DNA of 64,000 nt from Pseudomonas taiwanensis DSM 21245 (GCF_000425785.1 NZ_AUEC01000029.1:20867-84866); one strand, 5' to 3'; positions 27,908 through 37,124 are shown, counted from the first letter of the stretch. Notes: generated by a model not told the origin, from the sequence alone. Numbers and translations: made by a program.

Positions 27908-29026
27908 ATGCGAAAACTCCTGGCAAGCGCCCTGGCGCTGGTAATGATTGCCGCGCTAAGCGGCTACGGCTTCTGGACCTTGCAACGACCGGAAGGCCAT
28001 TACCTCTCGGACCTGCGCATCGAGCTGGCGCTGAACCATGGCGTACCGGGCGACAACGGCAACCTGCTGGGCGTGGAGCCCCTGCTCTACCCCAGCGACT
28101 ACCAGAACCTGCAACGCCTGCACCGCAAGCTTTCGGCCTACCTGGAACAGGCGCGCGCCCAAGGCCTGGTAGGCCCCCGCACGGTGGTGGTGCTACCCGA
28201 ACACATCGGCACCTGGCTGTGGGCACGGGGTGAGAAGAACGAGTTGTACCAAGTCACTCGCAGCCAGGAAGCCTTGCAATGGCTGGAACTGAGCAACCCG
28301 CTGCGCTATGCGATGGCGATGCTTAGCGCAAGCGGCGATGACCGCCGTACCGATGCACACCTGCGCATGAAAGCGCAGCAGATGGCCAGCGACTATCAGC
28401 TGCTGTTCGGCGGCCTGGCCCAGGAGTTCGGGGTGACGTTGGTCGCCGGCTCGATCGTGCTGCCGGCCCCGTATATCAAGGATGGAGTGTTGCACACCGG
28501 AAGTGGCCCACTGTTCAACAGCAGCGTCGTGTTCGCCGCCAATGGCTCGCCGCTGGGCCAGCCCCAGCGCCAGCAATTTCCCGACAGCGAGACGCGCCGT
28601 TACATTCACGATGGCCGCCAGCAACCCTTGCACGTGGTGCAGACACCCGCCGGACGCCTTGGCGTCCTGGTAGGCAGCGACAGCTGGTATCCCTCGAACC
28701 ACCAGCAACTGGCACGACAATCGGTGCAGATCATCGCCAACCCGGTATTCCTGAGCGGTAAAGGCAGCTGGGAGACGCCGTGGCGCGGCAATCGGCATCA
28801 GCAGGCCGCCGCGGCGCTGGCGTTGCAACGCGGTGAAGTCAGCGAACAAACCGCCTGGCAGCGCTTGACCCAAGCCGCAGACGCGAGCGTGAGCAGCATG
28901 AGCGTCTTCATGCGTGGTCAGTTCTGGGAACAAGGCAGCGATGGCCAGGGCTTTGCCCATCAGGCAGGAGCGCTGCTGGCCGGCCCGCCCAGCCAGGGCG
29001 CCCGCTTGCTGAACCTGTGGTTGTGA
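27908..29026 (+). CDS. Nitrilase-superfamily homologue lacking the catalytic cysteine
   Basis: The 372-residue protein has an N-terminal membrane anchor or signal (residues 4-24) and then a carbon-nitrogen hydrolase fold. The first catalytic glutamate is kept (Glu98 in VVVLPEHIG). At the nucleophile position, where the family has G-V-x-I-C-Y-D, this protein has GVLVGSD, with Gly256 replacing Cys, and there is no cysteine anywhere in the sequence. It is therefore unlikely to act as an amidase or nitrilase. It may bind rather than cleave its ligand. The AraC regulator starts 4 bp downstream, so the two are co-transcribed. Confidence 0.75.
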   Translation: MRKLLASALALVMIAALSGYGFWTLQRPEGHYLSDLRIELALNHGVPGDNGNLLGVEPLLYPSDYQNLQRLHRKLSAYLEQARAQGLVGPRTVVVLPEHIGTWLWARGEKNELYQVTRSQEALQWLELSNPLRYAMAMLSASGDDRRTDAHLRMKAQQMASDYQLLFGGLAQEFGVTLVAGSIVLPAPYIKDGVLHTGSGPLFNSSVVFAANGSPLGQPQRQQFPDSETRRYIHDGRQQPLHVVQTPAGRLGVLVGSDSWYPSNHQQLARQSVQIIANPVFLSGKGSWETPWRGNRHQQAAAALALQRGEVSEQTAWQRLTQAADASVSSMSVFMRGQFWEQGSDGQGFAHQAGALLAGPPSQGARLLNLWL

Positions 29027-29030
29027 AGCC

Positions 29031-30071
29031 ATGCCACGCCCCCGTGTGCGCCTGGGAGACCTGTCGGTAGGCTTCGTCCAACCATTGGCGCAGGCACTGC
29101 GCGAATTGGGCCATGATCCCGCGCCCTTGCTGCTGCGCTACGGACTGGACACCACGCGCCTGGGCGAAGCCAATGCGCGATTGTCGATCCCGCGTTACAT
29201 GCATCTGGGCCATGCGGCCATCGAGCTGACCGGCGAGCCGGCACTAGGCCTGCACATGGGCCGTCTGAGCCACCTCTCGCACGCCGGGCTCGCGGGTGTC
29301 ACGGCCGCGCAGGCACCCACCCTGGGTGAAGCTGCGCGCACCTTGCTGCGTTTCGAACCGCTGTATGCTGCCAATTACCGGGGCCATTCCCGTTTCCTGG
29401 AGGACCCGTACGGCGCCTGGCTGCGCTTCTATTCCATCAGCCCTTACAACGGTTACAACCGTTTCGTGGTCGATTCACTGCTGGCCGGCTGGCTGGCTCA
29501 ACTTGCGGGGCTGGCTGGCGTCCCGCTGCAGGCCGAACGCCTGGAGATCGAGTTCGAGGCGCCTGACTACGCAGACCATTACCAGCCACTGTGCAGCACT
29601 GCCGTGCAGTTTGGCGCCAGCAGCAATCAACTGCGCCTGAACAAGGCCACGCTGGACCTTGTCAACCCGCACCATTGCCCGAGCACCTGGCACCACCTGC
29701 TGCAACTGTGCGAAGCGCAGATGCAGCAGCGCACGCGAGTGCGCAGCCTGGGCGAACGCATCACTCACTTGCTGGGGCCCTTGCTCAACGGTGGCCGTGA
29801 ACCCGACCTGGAAGAAGTAGCACTGCACCTACAACTGCCCTGCTGGACCTTGCGCCGCAAGCTGGCGGAGGAAGGCACAGGGTTTCGCAGCCTGCTCAAC
29901 GATACGAGGCGCGACCTGGCCGAGACCTATATCCGCGACACGGAACTGGCCTTCGGCGAGATTGCCTATTTGTTGGGATTTGCGTCAGCCGAAGCCTTCC
30001 AACGCGCGTTCAAGCGATGGACCGGCATGACGCCGGGAACGTTCCGGCGTAGCCAACGTCACGCGGGTTAA
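29031..30071 (+). CDS. AraC family transcriptional regulator (OruR/ArgR-like architecture)
   Basis: The 346-residue protein has an N-terminal ligand-binding domain of the Arabinose_bd type (residues about 20-210: GLDTTRLGEANARLSIPRY, PALGLHMGRLS). The C-terminal double helix-turn-helix (about 245-345) includes DLEEVALHLQLPCWTLRRKL and IAYLLGFASAEAFQRAFKRW-TG. This layout is common for regulators of amino-acid or small-acid catabolism in pseudomonads. Its four-base gap to the nitrilase-like gene suggests that protein may feed into the same response. Target unknown. Confidence 0.88.
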   Translation: MPRPRVRLGDLSVGFVQPLAQALRELGHDPAPLLLRYGLDTTRLGEANARLSIPRYMHLGHAAIELTGEPALGLHMGRLSHLSHAGLAGVTAAQAPTLGEAARTLLRFEPLYAANYRGHSRFLEDPYGAWLRFYSISPYNGYNRFVVDSLLAGWLAQLAGLAGVPLQAERLEIEFEAPDYADHYQPLCSTAVQFGASSNQLRLNKATLDLVNPHHCPSTWHHLLQLCEAQMQQRTRVRSLGERITHLLGPLLNGGREPDLEEVALHLQLPCWTLRRKLAEEGTGFRSLLNDTRRDLAETYIRDTELAFGEIAYLLGFASAEAFQRAFKRWTGMTPGTFRRSQRHAG

Positions 30072-30154
30072 AGCTCGGTGGCGTCGTCCGCCGGCTCTGG
30101 GGTGTCCAGTTCGTAAGCCTGGTACTCGAGTAGCTCTTCCTGATAATCATCCAT
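30068..30154 (-). CDS. 28-residue acidic small protein
   Basis: An ATG at 30154, preceded by AGAGGA and AGGGCA, opens a frame MDDYQEELLEYQAYELD and on to DATEL, ending at a TAA that overlaps the AraC stop by 4 bp. Nearly half the residues are Asp or Glu, with alternating aromatic Tyr. It lies on the minus strand 117 bp after the DUF2242 lipoprotein. The composition and a good ribosome site favour a real peptide, and I recall similar short proteins annotated in other pseudomonads, but I cannot check conservation. Confidence 0.55.
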   Translation of the reverse strand: MDDYQEELLEYQAYELDTPEPADDATEL

Positions 30155-30271
30155 TGCCCTGCGTCCTCTTCATGCTTTCATTTTCGTTGGTCATGCCTTC
30201 AACCTAAGCAGGAAAGGTGAAGGAATGATGACAACTCCCATGAAGGGTAAACGTAGCAGGTGTTCAGGAAG

Positions 30272-31156
30272 TTAGCGCTGCTCTTCTGTAACAGTGGGTG
30301 TGGCCGCAGACGTGGCTGTTTCGGTGGCGCTGGCAGCGTCCTGAGTCTGCGCCTGGATCGGCGCAGGTTCCGCGGGCGGCGCGACCGGCTGCGAGCCCTG
30401 ACTGTCATCGACTACCGGGGTCGCCTGGACTTCACTGGCAGGTGCAACGTTGGCAGAGGCTGGCGCCTGTGCAGCCAACGGCGCCGCAGCGGGAGCCTGA
30501 AGGGCGGCGGCGGGCGGCGGGGCAACCACTGGGGCGGCGGACGCCTGCTCCGGCAAGCCAAGGTCAGCTGCGGGCTTTTCTTCCTTGGGCGCCTCGACCT
30601 TCGCCTTCTGGGCTTTTTGGACCTTCTTCGGCTTTGGCAGGTAGCTCTCGACCAAGGCGAAGTAGCGATCATAGAACTGCGCTGCAGTCACCGTCTCACT
30701 GGCGACCTTGACCATCGAGTCGTCGCTCGAACCGATCGGCATGGAAACCGAGCCCAGCACACCGACACCCAAGCTGGCGGAGGTATTGGACTTCTTCAGG
30801 CTGTAGCGGTCCTGCAGGGCGTTGGCGAACATGGTCGAACGCTGATCGTCACTCACATCGGGCGCACAGGTGATGTTGAAGCTGATCTGCAGGTGGTTTT
30901 CGCTGTTCTGCTGAAAACTCTTGTTGCCCGTGACCTGATTGGCGCCACTGCTGGTGATAATGTAGCCCTGGCTGAGCAAGGCACGCCGTGCAGCCTCGCA
31001 GGAGCCGGCATCGCTCACCGGGAAACTGCGCGAGAAGGTTCCCGAGTCGTCGAAGTTCTCGTGTTCGTAGATAGCAGCTTTTTTCGAAGAGCAACCGGAC
31101 ACGCCCGCCAGCACTAGGGCCAGCCCGAGCGCACCAAAGACGGATGATCTGGTCAT
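30272..31156 (-). CDS. DUF2242 domain lipoprotein with Ala/Pro-rich tail
   Basis: The ATG at 31156 (MTRSSVFGALGLALVL) starts a lipoprotein signal with lipobox SGCSS; longer readings would run back through tRNA genes. The 294-residue protein has a DUF2242 domain (about residues 28-180, with YEHENFDDSGTFSRSFP and SCEAARRALLSQGY). A roughly 100-residue low-complexity tail rich in Ala, Pro, Gln and Glu ends TVTEEQR. It should sit in the cell envelope. No function is known. The tail is typical of wall-spanning linkers. Confidence 0.82.
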   Translation of the reverse strand: MTRSSVFGALGLALVLAGVSGCSSKKAAIYEHENFDDSGTFSRSFPVSDAGSCEAARRALLSQGYIITSSGANQVTGNKSFQQNSENHLQISFNITCAPDVSDDQRSTMFANALQDRYSLKKSNTSASLGVGVLGSVSMPIGSSDDSMVKVASETVTAAQFYDRYFALVESYLPKPKKVQKAQKAKVEAPKEEKPAADLGLPEQASAAPVVAPPPAAALQAPAAAPLAAQAPASANVAPASEVQATPVVDDSQGSQPVAPPAEPAPIQAQTQDAASATETATSAATPTVTEEQR

Positions 31157-31289
31157 TGCGAATTCCGGGTAAGTCGAGAAGGTGTCTATTGTGCAACACA
31201 CTGGGCAGTGACTGAAACCGTTCATCGGTGAAGAGTGTGTCAGCTTCTTGTAAATTCGGCCGCAGGTGCAACGGAGCACTGCCAAAGCC

Positions 31290-31322
31290 AAAAACAAAAA
31301 AAGCGACCCTGAGGTCGCTTTT
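31290..31322 (-). terminator. Intrinsic terminator of the tRNA-Val/Asp operon
   Basis: Read on the minus strand, AAGCGACC and GGTCGCTT (31301-31308 and 31313-31320) pair around a four-base loop, and the following strand is TTTTTTTGTTTTT. It lies 40 bp after the last tRNA-Asp. Confidence 0.8.
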
Positions 31323-31361
31323 CTTGTTGCTTCGAGGCGTTCAAGGACCTCGAGGCGAAGA

Positions 31362-31438
31362 TGGCGCAGCGGACGGGACTCGAACCCGCGACCCCCGGCG
31401 TGACAGGCCGGTATTCTAACCGACTGAACTACCGCTGC
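31362..31438 (-). tRNA. tRNA-Asp(GTC), copy 3
   Basis: The 77-base cloverleaf has acceptor stem GCAGCGG/CCGCTGC, anticodon GTC in CCTGTCACGC, T-arm GGTTCGAGTCC and an encoded CCA. It is identical to the two copies upstream and is transcribed leftwards in the same operon. Confidence 0.97.
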
Positions 31439-31505
31439 GTATCGCTTGGGCTTGCGCCCGGTAAAACCTGATCTACTCTGCTTGGTGCTTGGCACCCAGC
31501 GGTAG

Positions 31506-31537
31506 ACACAAAAAAGCGACACGATGATCGCTTCCCT
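31506..31537 (-). terminator. Terminator-like hairpin between tRNA-Asp copies
   Basis: On the minus strand AAGCGA (31533-31528) pairs with TCGCTT (31519-31514), followed by five T residues in total. It is a degenerate copy of the terminator at 31290 and probably arose with the tRNA duplication. With a six-base stem it is likely to attenuate only partly. Confidence 0.45.
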
Positions 31538-31574
31538 TGTTGCTTCGAGGCGTTCAAGGACCTCGAAACGAAGA

Positions 31575-31651
31575 TGGCGCAGCGGACGGGACTCGAACCC
31601 GCGACCCCCGGCGTGACAGGCCGGTATTCTAACCGACTGAACTACCGCTGC
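31575..31651 (-). tRNA. tRNA-Asp(GTC), copy 2
   Basis: Identical in sequence to the copy at 31362, including the encoded CCA. The 40 bp 3' of it (on the minus strand) are nearly identical to those following copy 3, marking a tandem duplication. Confidence 0.97.
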
Positions 31652-31750
31652 GTATCGTTCAGGCTTTCGCCTGATTGAAACTGGGATCAGCCTCAGGCAT
31701 TTTCGCCTTTTGGCTTCAGACCGGTGCAAGGCACCCATCTGTTGAAAAAG

Positions 31751-31827
31751 TGGCGCAGCGGACGGGACTCGAACCCGCGACCCCCGGCGTGACAGGCCGG
31801 TATTCTAACCGACTGAACTACCGCTGC
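31751..31827 (-). tRNA. tRNA-Asp(GTC), copy 1
   Basis: Identical 77-base tRNA-Asp with CCA, the promoter-proximal copy. It is separated from tRNA-Val by 80 bp and does not share the spacer found after copies 2 and 3. Confidence 0.97.
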
Positions 31828-31907
31828 GCATAGTGGACTTGCGTCCTGTTCCTCTCTGGCGTTTCGCTTCTTTCAAAGCGGCCTGCACCAGGAACGATCT
31901 CAGGAAG

Positions 31908-31983
31908 TGGTGGGTGATGACGGGATCGAACCGCCGACCCTCTGCTTGTAAGGCAGATGCTCTCCCGGCTGAGCTAATCACCC
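31908..31983 (-). tRNA. tRNA-Val(TAC)
   Basis: The 76-base cloverleaf begins GGGTGATTAGCTCAG, has anticodon TAC in CCTTACAAGC, T-arm GGTTCGATCC and ends ATCACCCACCA. It is the first gene of the Val-Asp-Asp-Asp operon. Confidence 0.97.
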
Positions 31984-32024
31984 CCGCGATGTTGCTTGTT
32001 GCGTTTGCTTCGCTGAGGCCGCGA

Positions 32025-32053
32025 AATTTACGCAGGTGCCGAAGCTAAGTCAA
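32025..32053 (-). promoter_or_regulatory. Sigma-70 promoter of the tRNA-Val/Asp operon
   Basis: On the minus strand TTGACT (32053-32048), a 17-bp spacer and TAAATT (32030-32025), followed by a GC-rich discriminator (TCGCGGCC). Such a discriminator is typical of stable-RNA promoters under stringent control. Confidence 0.75.
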
Positions 32054-32130
32054 TACCCCCATTGAATTTTTTTTCAAAAAGGGCAAAAAACAGTTTGCCG
32101 GTCCCTGGGGTTTTGCCTGCCTGTTGCGAG

Positions 32131-32158
32131 CCCATCTTCGGCAAGCCGGCTCCTGCAG
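32131..32158. repeat. REP-like element
   Basis: CCCATCTTCGGCAAGCCGGC followed by TCCTGCAG is a variant of the P. putida-type REP (GGCAAGCCGGCTCCTRCAG core), placed between the tRNA promoter and the metZ-operon terminator. Confidence 0.6.
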
Positions 32159-32175
32159 TGATCCGCTAGAGAAAC

Positions 32176-32203
32176 AAAAAAGGGGACCTTTCGGTCCCCT
32201 TCC
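32176..32203 (-). terminator. Intrinsic terminator of the purF-metZ-SDR operon
   Basis: On the minus strand AGGGGACC-GAAA-GGTCCCCT followed by TTTTTG. The GNRA tetraloop and eight-base stem make it strong. It lies 16 bp after the SDR stop. Confidence 0.85.
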
Positions 32204-32218
32204 CTGTCGCAGTGCGGT

Positions 32219-32992
32219 TCAGGTGTAGATCATCTTGCGCGTCATGCCACCATCGACCACGAACTCCTGGCCGGTGACGAAACCCGCCTGGCGCGACAGC
32301 AGCCAGGCCACCATCGCCGCGACATCTTCCACGGTCCCTACCCTGCCCGCCGGATGCTGGGCATGGTCAGCCTCGGTCAACGGCTCGGCACGGCGCTGCG
32401 AAGGGTCTCGCGCATCGATCCAGCCAGGGCTTACCGCGTTGACACGAATCTCCGGTCCCAGGCTCATGGCCAAAGCATGGGTCAAGGCCAGCAAACCGCC
32501 TTTACTGGCGGCATAGGCTTCGGTGTCTGGCTCCGATTGCCGCGCACGGGTCGAGGTCAGGTTGACGATGGCCCCTGCGTGCGCACGCAAATAGGGTGCG
32601 CAGTGCTTGGCCAGCAGCATCGGGCCATTGAGGTTGACCGCCAGTACCCGGTTCCACTGGGCCAGGCTCAGGCTTTCCAGCGTCTGATTGTGCGGATTGG
32701 CAATCGCCGCATTGCACACCAGGGCGTCCAAGCGGCCAAACTGACCCAGCACTTCGGACACCCCGGCACTCACCTGGGCCTCGTCGGCGACATCCATGGT
32801 GATGAACCAGGCGTTTTCCCCAAGTGCCTTGGCCACCTTGGCCCCTCGCTTGCGGTCAAGGTCGGTCAGCACAACCTGCCAGCCTTCGCAAATCAACCAG
32901 GCGGCAATGCCCAGGCCGATACCGCGAGCGGCCCCGGTCACCAGGGCTACCCGGCCGTTATGGCCCGGCCCACCGCCTTTCCAGTCGATCAC
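32219..32992 (-). CDS. Short-chain dehydrogenase/reductase
   Basis: The 257-residue Rossmann oxidoreductase has the cofactor motif TGAARGIG near residue 20 and DLD after beta-2, which suggests NAD(H). It also has NAAIAN and the catalytic Ser-Tyr-Lys set (LTSTRARQ, then YAASK), and ends [12 protein letters not shown]. Substrate unknown. Its ATG overlaps the metZ stop by 4 bp, and the gene follows metZ in many pseudomonads as I recall, but a link to methionine synthesis is not shown. Confidence 0.9.
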   Translation of the reverse strand: MIDWKGGGPGHNGRVALVTGAARGIGLGIAAWLICEGWQVVLTDLDRKRGAKVAKALGENAWFITMDVADEAQVSAGVSEVLGQFGRLDALVCNAAIANPHNQTLESLSLAQWNRVLAVNLNGPMLLAKHCAPYLRAHAGAIVNLTSTRARQSEPDTEAYAASKGGLLALTHALAMSLGPEIRVNAVSPGWIDARDPSQRRAEPLTEADHAQHPAGRVGTVEDVAAMVAWLLSRQAGFVTGQEFVVDGGMTRKMIYT

Positions 32993-34200
32993 AGCGCCGC
33001 CAGACCACGCGCCAGATCGGCTTGCAGATCAGCCACGTCTTCAAGGCCAACGGCAACCCGGATCAGGCTGTCGCGGATGCCCGCCGCTTCACGCTCCTGC
33101 GGCGTCAGACGACCGTGGGAGGTGGTGGCTGGGTGGGCGATGGTGGTTTTGCTGTCGCCCAGGTTGGTGGTGATCGAAATCATCCGGGTAGCGTCGATGA
33201 CGCGCCAAGCGCCCTCTTTGCCGCCTTTGACCTCGAAACTGACCACTGCACCGAAGCCACTCATCTGGCGCTTGGCCAGCGCGTGCTGCGGGTGGCTCGG
33301 CAGCCCGGCGTAATGCACCTTTTCCACGCCATCCTGTTGCTCCAGCCATTCGGCCAGCTTCTGGGCACTCTCGCAGTGGGCGCGCATGCGCAACTTGAGC
33401 GTTTCCAGGCCTTTGGTGAATATCCAGGCGTTGAACGGGCTGAGCGTCGGCCCGGCGGTGCGCAGGAAGCCCACCACCTCCTTCATCTGCTCGGCACGGC
33501 CAGCAACCACGCCGCCCATGCAACGGCCCTGGCCGTCGATGAACTTGGTGGCGGAGTGGAAGACGATGTCGGCACCCAGTTTCAGTGGCTGCTGCAACGC
33601 CGGCGTACTGAAGCAGTTGTCCACCACCAGCAAGGCACCGTGGGCATGGGCAATTTCGGCCAGGGCGCTGATGTCCACCAACTCGGCGAGAGGGTTGGAC
33701 GGCGACTCGACGACCAGCAGCTTGGTGTTGGCCTTGAGGGCCTTCTCCCAACCGCCTAGGTCCGCCAGCGGCACGTAGTCCACCTGTACGCCAAATCGCT
33801 TGAGGTACTTTTCGAACAGGCTGATGGTCGAGCCGAATACGCTCTGCGAGACCAGCACGTGGTCGCCTGCACTGCACAGCGACATGACCACCGCCAGCAG
33901 CGCCGACATGCCCGTTGAAGTCGCCACGGCCTGCTCAGCGCCTTCCATGGCCGCCAGGCGCTCTTCGAACGCCCGCACCGTGGGGTTGGTATAGCGGGAA
34001 TAGACGTTGCCCGGGGTTTCACCGGCAAAGCGCGCGGCTGCATCGGCAGCCGTGCGGAAGACATAGCTGGAGGTCAGGAACAGCGCTTCGCTGTGCTCGG
34101 CCTCCGGTGTACGACTCTGACCGGCGCGCACCGCCAGGGTGTCGAAACCGACACCCTCGAGGTCACTGTCCAGTCGTCCGGCATCCCATTGATCCGTCAT
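32989..34200 (-). CDS. metZ: O-succinylhomoserine sulfhydrylase
   Basis: The 403-residue PLP enzyme of the Cys/Met metabolism family has the PLP lysine in [12 protein letters not shown], the cofactor-binding MSALLAV and SVFGST segments, and [12 protein letters not shown] near the end. MetZ makes homocysteine directly from O-succinylhomoserine and sulfide, the route used by Pseudomonas, and the purF-metZ order is typical. It starts 15 bp after purF, so the genes form an operon. Confidence 0.95.
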   Translation of the reverse strand: MTDQWDAGRLDSDLEGVGFDTLAVRAGQSRTPEAEHSEALFLTSSYVFRTAADAAARFAGETPGNVYSRYTNPTVRAFEERLAAMEGAEQAVATSTGMSALLAVVMSLCSAGDHVLVSQSVFGSTISLFEKYLKRFGVQVDYVPLADLGGWEKALKANTKLLVVESPSNPLAELVDISALAEIAHAHGALLVVDNCFSTPALQQPLKLGADIVFHSATKFIDGQGRCMGGVVAGRAEQMKEVVGFLRTAGPTLSPFNAWIFTKGLETLKLRMRAHCESAQKLAEWLEQQDGVEKVHYAGLPSHPQHALAKRQMSGFGAVVSFEVKGGKEGAWRVIDATRMISITTNLGDSKTTIAHPATTSHGRLTPQEREAAGIRDSLIRVAVGLEDVADLQADLARGLAAL

Positions 34201-34215
34201 GCCGTCGCTCCCAAA

Positions 34216-35721
34216 TCAGTTGTTGTAGAGGTCGATGATCGCGCTGACTGCCTGATTCTTGACCTTGGCCGCATCGTTGCGGGCCTGTTCGATACGGTCC
34301 AGATAGGCTTCGTCGATGTCGCCGGTGACGTATTCACCGTCGAACACCGCGCAATCGAAGTGCTCGATCTTGATCTTGCCGCCACCGACCGATTCGATCA
34401 GGTCTGGCAGGTCCTGGTAGACCAGCCAGTCGGCGCCGATCAACTCGGCCACCTGCTCGGTGGTACGGTTGTGGGCGATCAGCTCGTGAGCGCTCGGCAT
34501 GTCGATGCCGTAGACGTTGGGGTAACGCACCGCAGGGGCTGCGGAGCAGAAGTAGACGTTCTTGGCGCCAGCTTCGCGCGCCATCTGGATGATCTGTTTG
34601 CAGGTGGTGCCACGCACGATCGAATCGTCGACCAGCATGACGTTCTTGCCACGGAACTCCAGCTCGATGGCATTGAGCTTCTGACGGACCGATTTCTTGC
34701 GCGCAGCCTGGCCAGGCATGATGAAGGTACGGCCAATGTAACGGTTCTTGACGAAACCTTCGCGGAACTTGACGCCCAGGTGGTTGGCCAGCTCCAACGC
34801 CGCGGTGCGGCTGGTGTCCGGAATCGGGATGACCACGTCGATGTCATGATCCGGGCGCTCGCGCTGGATCTTCTCGGCAAGTTTCTCGCCCATGCGCAGG
34901 CGCGCCTTGTACACCGAGACACCGTCCATGATCGAGTCGGGGCGGGCCAGGTAAACGTGCTCGAAGATGCACGGCTTGAGTTGCGGATTGGTGGCGCACT
35001 GCTTGGTGTACAGCTGGCCTTCCTCGGTGATGTACACCGCCTCACCCGGCGCCAGGTCGCGGATCAGGGTGAAACCGAGCACGTCGAGGGCAACGCTTTC
35101 CGAAGCGATCATGTATTCCACGCCCTCGTCGGTATGACGCTGGCCAAAGACCACCGGGCGAATACCGTTCGGGTCACGGAAGCCGACGATACCGTAACCG
35201 GTGATCATCGCCACCACCGCATAGCCACCCACGCAACGGCTGTGCACGTGGGAAACCGCAGCGAACACGTCCTCTTCGGTCGGCTGCAGCTTGCCGCGCA
35301 CCGCCAGCTCATGGGCGAAGACGTTCAGCAGCACTTCCGAGTCGGAGTTGGTGTTGACGTGACGCAGGTCGGACTCGTAGATCTCCTTGGCCAACTGCTC
35401 GACGTTGGTCAGGTTGCCGTTGTGTGCCAGGGTGATGCCGTACGGCGAGTTGACGTAGAACGGCTGGGCCTCAGCCGAGGTCGAGCTGCCCGCGGTCGGG
35501 TAGCGCACGTGACCGATACCCATGTGGCCGATCAGGCGCTGCATGTGGCGCTGCTGGAAGACATCGCGCACCAGGCCATTATCCTTGCGCAGGAACAACC
35601 GGCCGTCATGGCTGGTCACGATACCGGCAGCGTCCTGGCCGCGGTGCTGGAGGACCGTTAGCGCGTCATACAGCGCCTGATTGACGTTCGACTTACCGAC
35701 GATACCGACGATGCCACACAT
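34216..35721 (-). CDS. purF: Amidophosphoribosyltransferase
   Basis: I start at the ATG at 35721 so that Cys2 (MCGIVGIVG) becomes the N-terminal nucleophile of the glutaminase domain; nine more bases upstream would hide it. The 501-residue protein continues with [11 protein letters not shown] and YPTAGSS. The phosphoribosyltransferase domain carries the PRPP loop ([13 protein letters not shown]). It catalyses the first committed step of purine synthesis. cvpA lies 42 bp upstream, the classic cvpA-purF pair. Confidence 0.97.
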   Translation of the reverse strand: MCGIVGIVGKSNVNQALYDALTVLQHRGQDAAGIVTSHDGRLFLRKDNGLVRDVFQQRHMQRLIGHMGIGHVRYPTAGSSTSAEAQPFYVNSPYGITLAHNGNLTNVEQLAKEIYESDLRHVNTNSDSEVLLNVFAHELAVRGKLQPTEEDVFAAVSHVHSRCVGGYAVVAMITGYGIVGFRDPNGIRPVVFGQRHTDEGVEYMIASESVALDVLGFTLIRDLAPGEAVYITEEGQLYTKQCATNPQLKPCIFEHVYLARPDSIMDGVSVYKARLRMGEKLAEKIQRERPDHDIDVVIPIPDTSRTAALELANHLGVKFREGFVKNRYIGRTFIMPGQAARKKSVRQKLNAIELEFRGKNVMLVDDSIVRGTTCKQIIQMAREAGAKNVYFCSAAPAVRYPNVYGIDMPSAHELIAHNRTTEQVAELIGADWLVYQDLPDLIESVGGGKIKIEHFDCAVFDGEYVTGDIDEAYLDRIEQARNDAAKVKNQAVSAIIDLYNN

Positions 35722-35763
35722 GCGACGCAACCCCTACTTTGATGAAACTTGAGTGAATAGCAC

Positions 35764-36321
35764 TCAGGGCTTAGTGGGCCCGAGCAACTGTTCCTTGAAC
35801 GGAAGATCAGCCGGTGCGCTGATCACACCACTGGACATCCACTGACCGGTGAAACCCATGATCAGGTTTTTCGACCAGTCAGCGACCAATAGAAACTGTG
35901 GTATCAGGCGTGATTCCTGCCACCAGCTATCTTGTTGAACCGGCCCCAGGCTGAGCAGCCCGATGGCCACCACCACCAGCAAGGCCCCGCGCGCGGCGCC
36001 GAACGCCATGCCGAGGAAACGATCGGTGCCGGACAACCCGGTCACGCGGATCAGCTCGCCAATGAGGAAGTTGATCATGGCCCCCACCAGCAAGGTGGCG
36101 ACGAACAGAATGGCGCAGCCTGCAATCGTGCGCATCGAGGGGGTCTGGATATAACTCTCAAGATACACCGAGAGCGACCCACCGAACATCCAGGCGACCG
36201 CCCCGGCAATGATCCAGATGAGCAGGGACAAGGCTTCCTTGACGAAGCCGCGCTTGAGACTGATCAGTGAGGAAATGGCGATGATCGCAATGATCGCCCA
36301 ATCAACCCAGGTAAATGCCAC
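35764..36321 (-). CDS. cvpA: CvpA family membrane protein
   Basis: The 185-residue protein has four hydrophobic helices (DWAIIAIIAISSLISL, ALSLLIWIIAGAVAWM, IAGCAILFVATLLVGAMI, ARGALLVVVAIGLLSL) and the family segment GFVKEALSLL. CvpA is linked to colicin V production and envelope function in other bacteria. It sits directly upstream of purF. Confidence 0.92.
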   Translation of the reverse strand: MAFTWVDWAIIAIIAISSLISLKRGFVKEALSLLIWIIAGAVAWMFGGSLSVYLESYIQTPSMRTIAGCAILFVATLLVGAMINFLIGELIRVTGLSGTDRFLGMAFGAARGALLVVVAIGLLSLGPVQQDSWWQESRLIPQFLLVADWSKNLIMGFTGQWMSSGVISAPADLPFKEQLLGPTKP

Positions 36322-36414
36322 GGTGCTGCCTGCAGACGTTTGAGGCGGCGCATTTTACCAGAGCGGCGGGCTTGGGGTAAGCGGAATGTCAGGGTGATTC
36401 GCGATGCACTCATT

Positions 36415-36446
36415 GCCGGCGATGGGCTGCAAGGCAGCCCCGGCAA
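36415..36446. repeat. Inverted repeat of the Pseudomonas GGGGCTGC type, between dedD and cvpA
   Basis: GCCGGCGATGGGCTGC and GCAGCCCCGGC pair around an AAG loop. Sequences of this kind are common extragenic hairpins in the P. putida group. It could also act as an mRNA stabiliser or weak terminator within the operon. Confidence 0.5.
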
Positions 36447-36448
36447 AA

Positions 36449-37120
36449 TCAGCTGCGCTCCGGCTGGAAGCGCACCACAAAGCCTTTGAGGTTCTGCTGC
36501 CGATTGATCGTGTCACGCAGGCGCTCGGCCTCCGCACGCTCGATCATTGGCCCGACATACACCCGGTTCATGCCACCGGCCGAACGTATGTAGGCGTTGT
36601 AGCCCTGACTGCGCAGGGTTTTCTGCAAACTCTCGGCACCGGCGCGGTTGGACAGGCTGGCCAATTGGATCGACCAGCTCACCGGCAGGCCATTAACGTC
36701 GATCTTCGAGGGTGCCGAAGCGGCTGGTGCCGGGGCGGGAGAAGCCGCCGGTCGGGTTTCAGCCTTGGCAACCGGTGCAGCCGCAGGCGCCGGCACTGGC
36801 GTCTGTGCCTTGGTCTGGGCCTGGGTCTGCGGCGAAGGCGTGATCGGCTGGCTTGGGGTGGTGACCGGCGCAGTGGACTCATTGACCACCACCGGCGCTG
36901 GCTGAGGCTCTTCCGGCACAGGTTGCGGCTCCGGCACGGCAACCGGCTCGACCTGCACTTGCGGCAAGGTCGGCATGGCCGGCGCCTGCGGAGCCTCAAC
37001 CTGGACCTGGCGCATTTCATCCTCGCGGGTGAACAGCATCGGCAGGAAGATCACTGCCAATGCCACCAACACCAGCGCACCGACCATACGCTGTTTCATC
37101 CCTTTATCCAGCACAGCCAT
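36449..37120 (-). CDS. dedD: SPOR-domain protein (DedD-like)
   Basis: The 223-residue protein has a short cytoplasmic tail, one membrane helix (VGALVLVALAVIFLPMLF) and a Pro/Ala/Gln-rich linker. The C-terminal SPOR domain (about 145-223: WSIQLASLSNRAGAESL, VYVGPMIERAEAERL) binds denuded peptidoglycan at the septum. It matches DedD in layout and in its position between folC and cvpA. Confidence 0.9.
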   Translation of the reverse strand: MAVLDKGMKQRMVGALVLVALAVIFLPMLFTREDEMRQVQVEAPQAPAMPTLPQVQVEPVAVPEPQPVPEEPQPAPVVVNESTAPVTTPSQPITPSPQTQAQTKAQTPVPAPAAAPVAKAETRPAASPAPAPAASAPSKIDVNGLPVSWSIQLASLSNRAGAESLQKTLRSQGYNAYIRSAGGMNRVYVGPMIERAEAERLRDTINRQQNLKGFVVRFQPERS

Positions 37121-37124
37121 CTAA

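Noticed and set aside
31290..31983. tRNA cluster as an attachment site for an island
   Set aside because: No integrase, no partial tRNA repeat beyond the tandem copies, and ordinary core genes on both sides.
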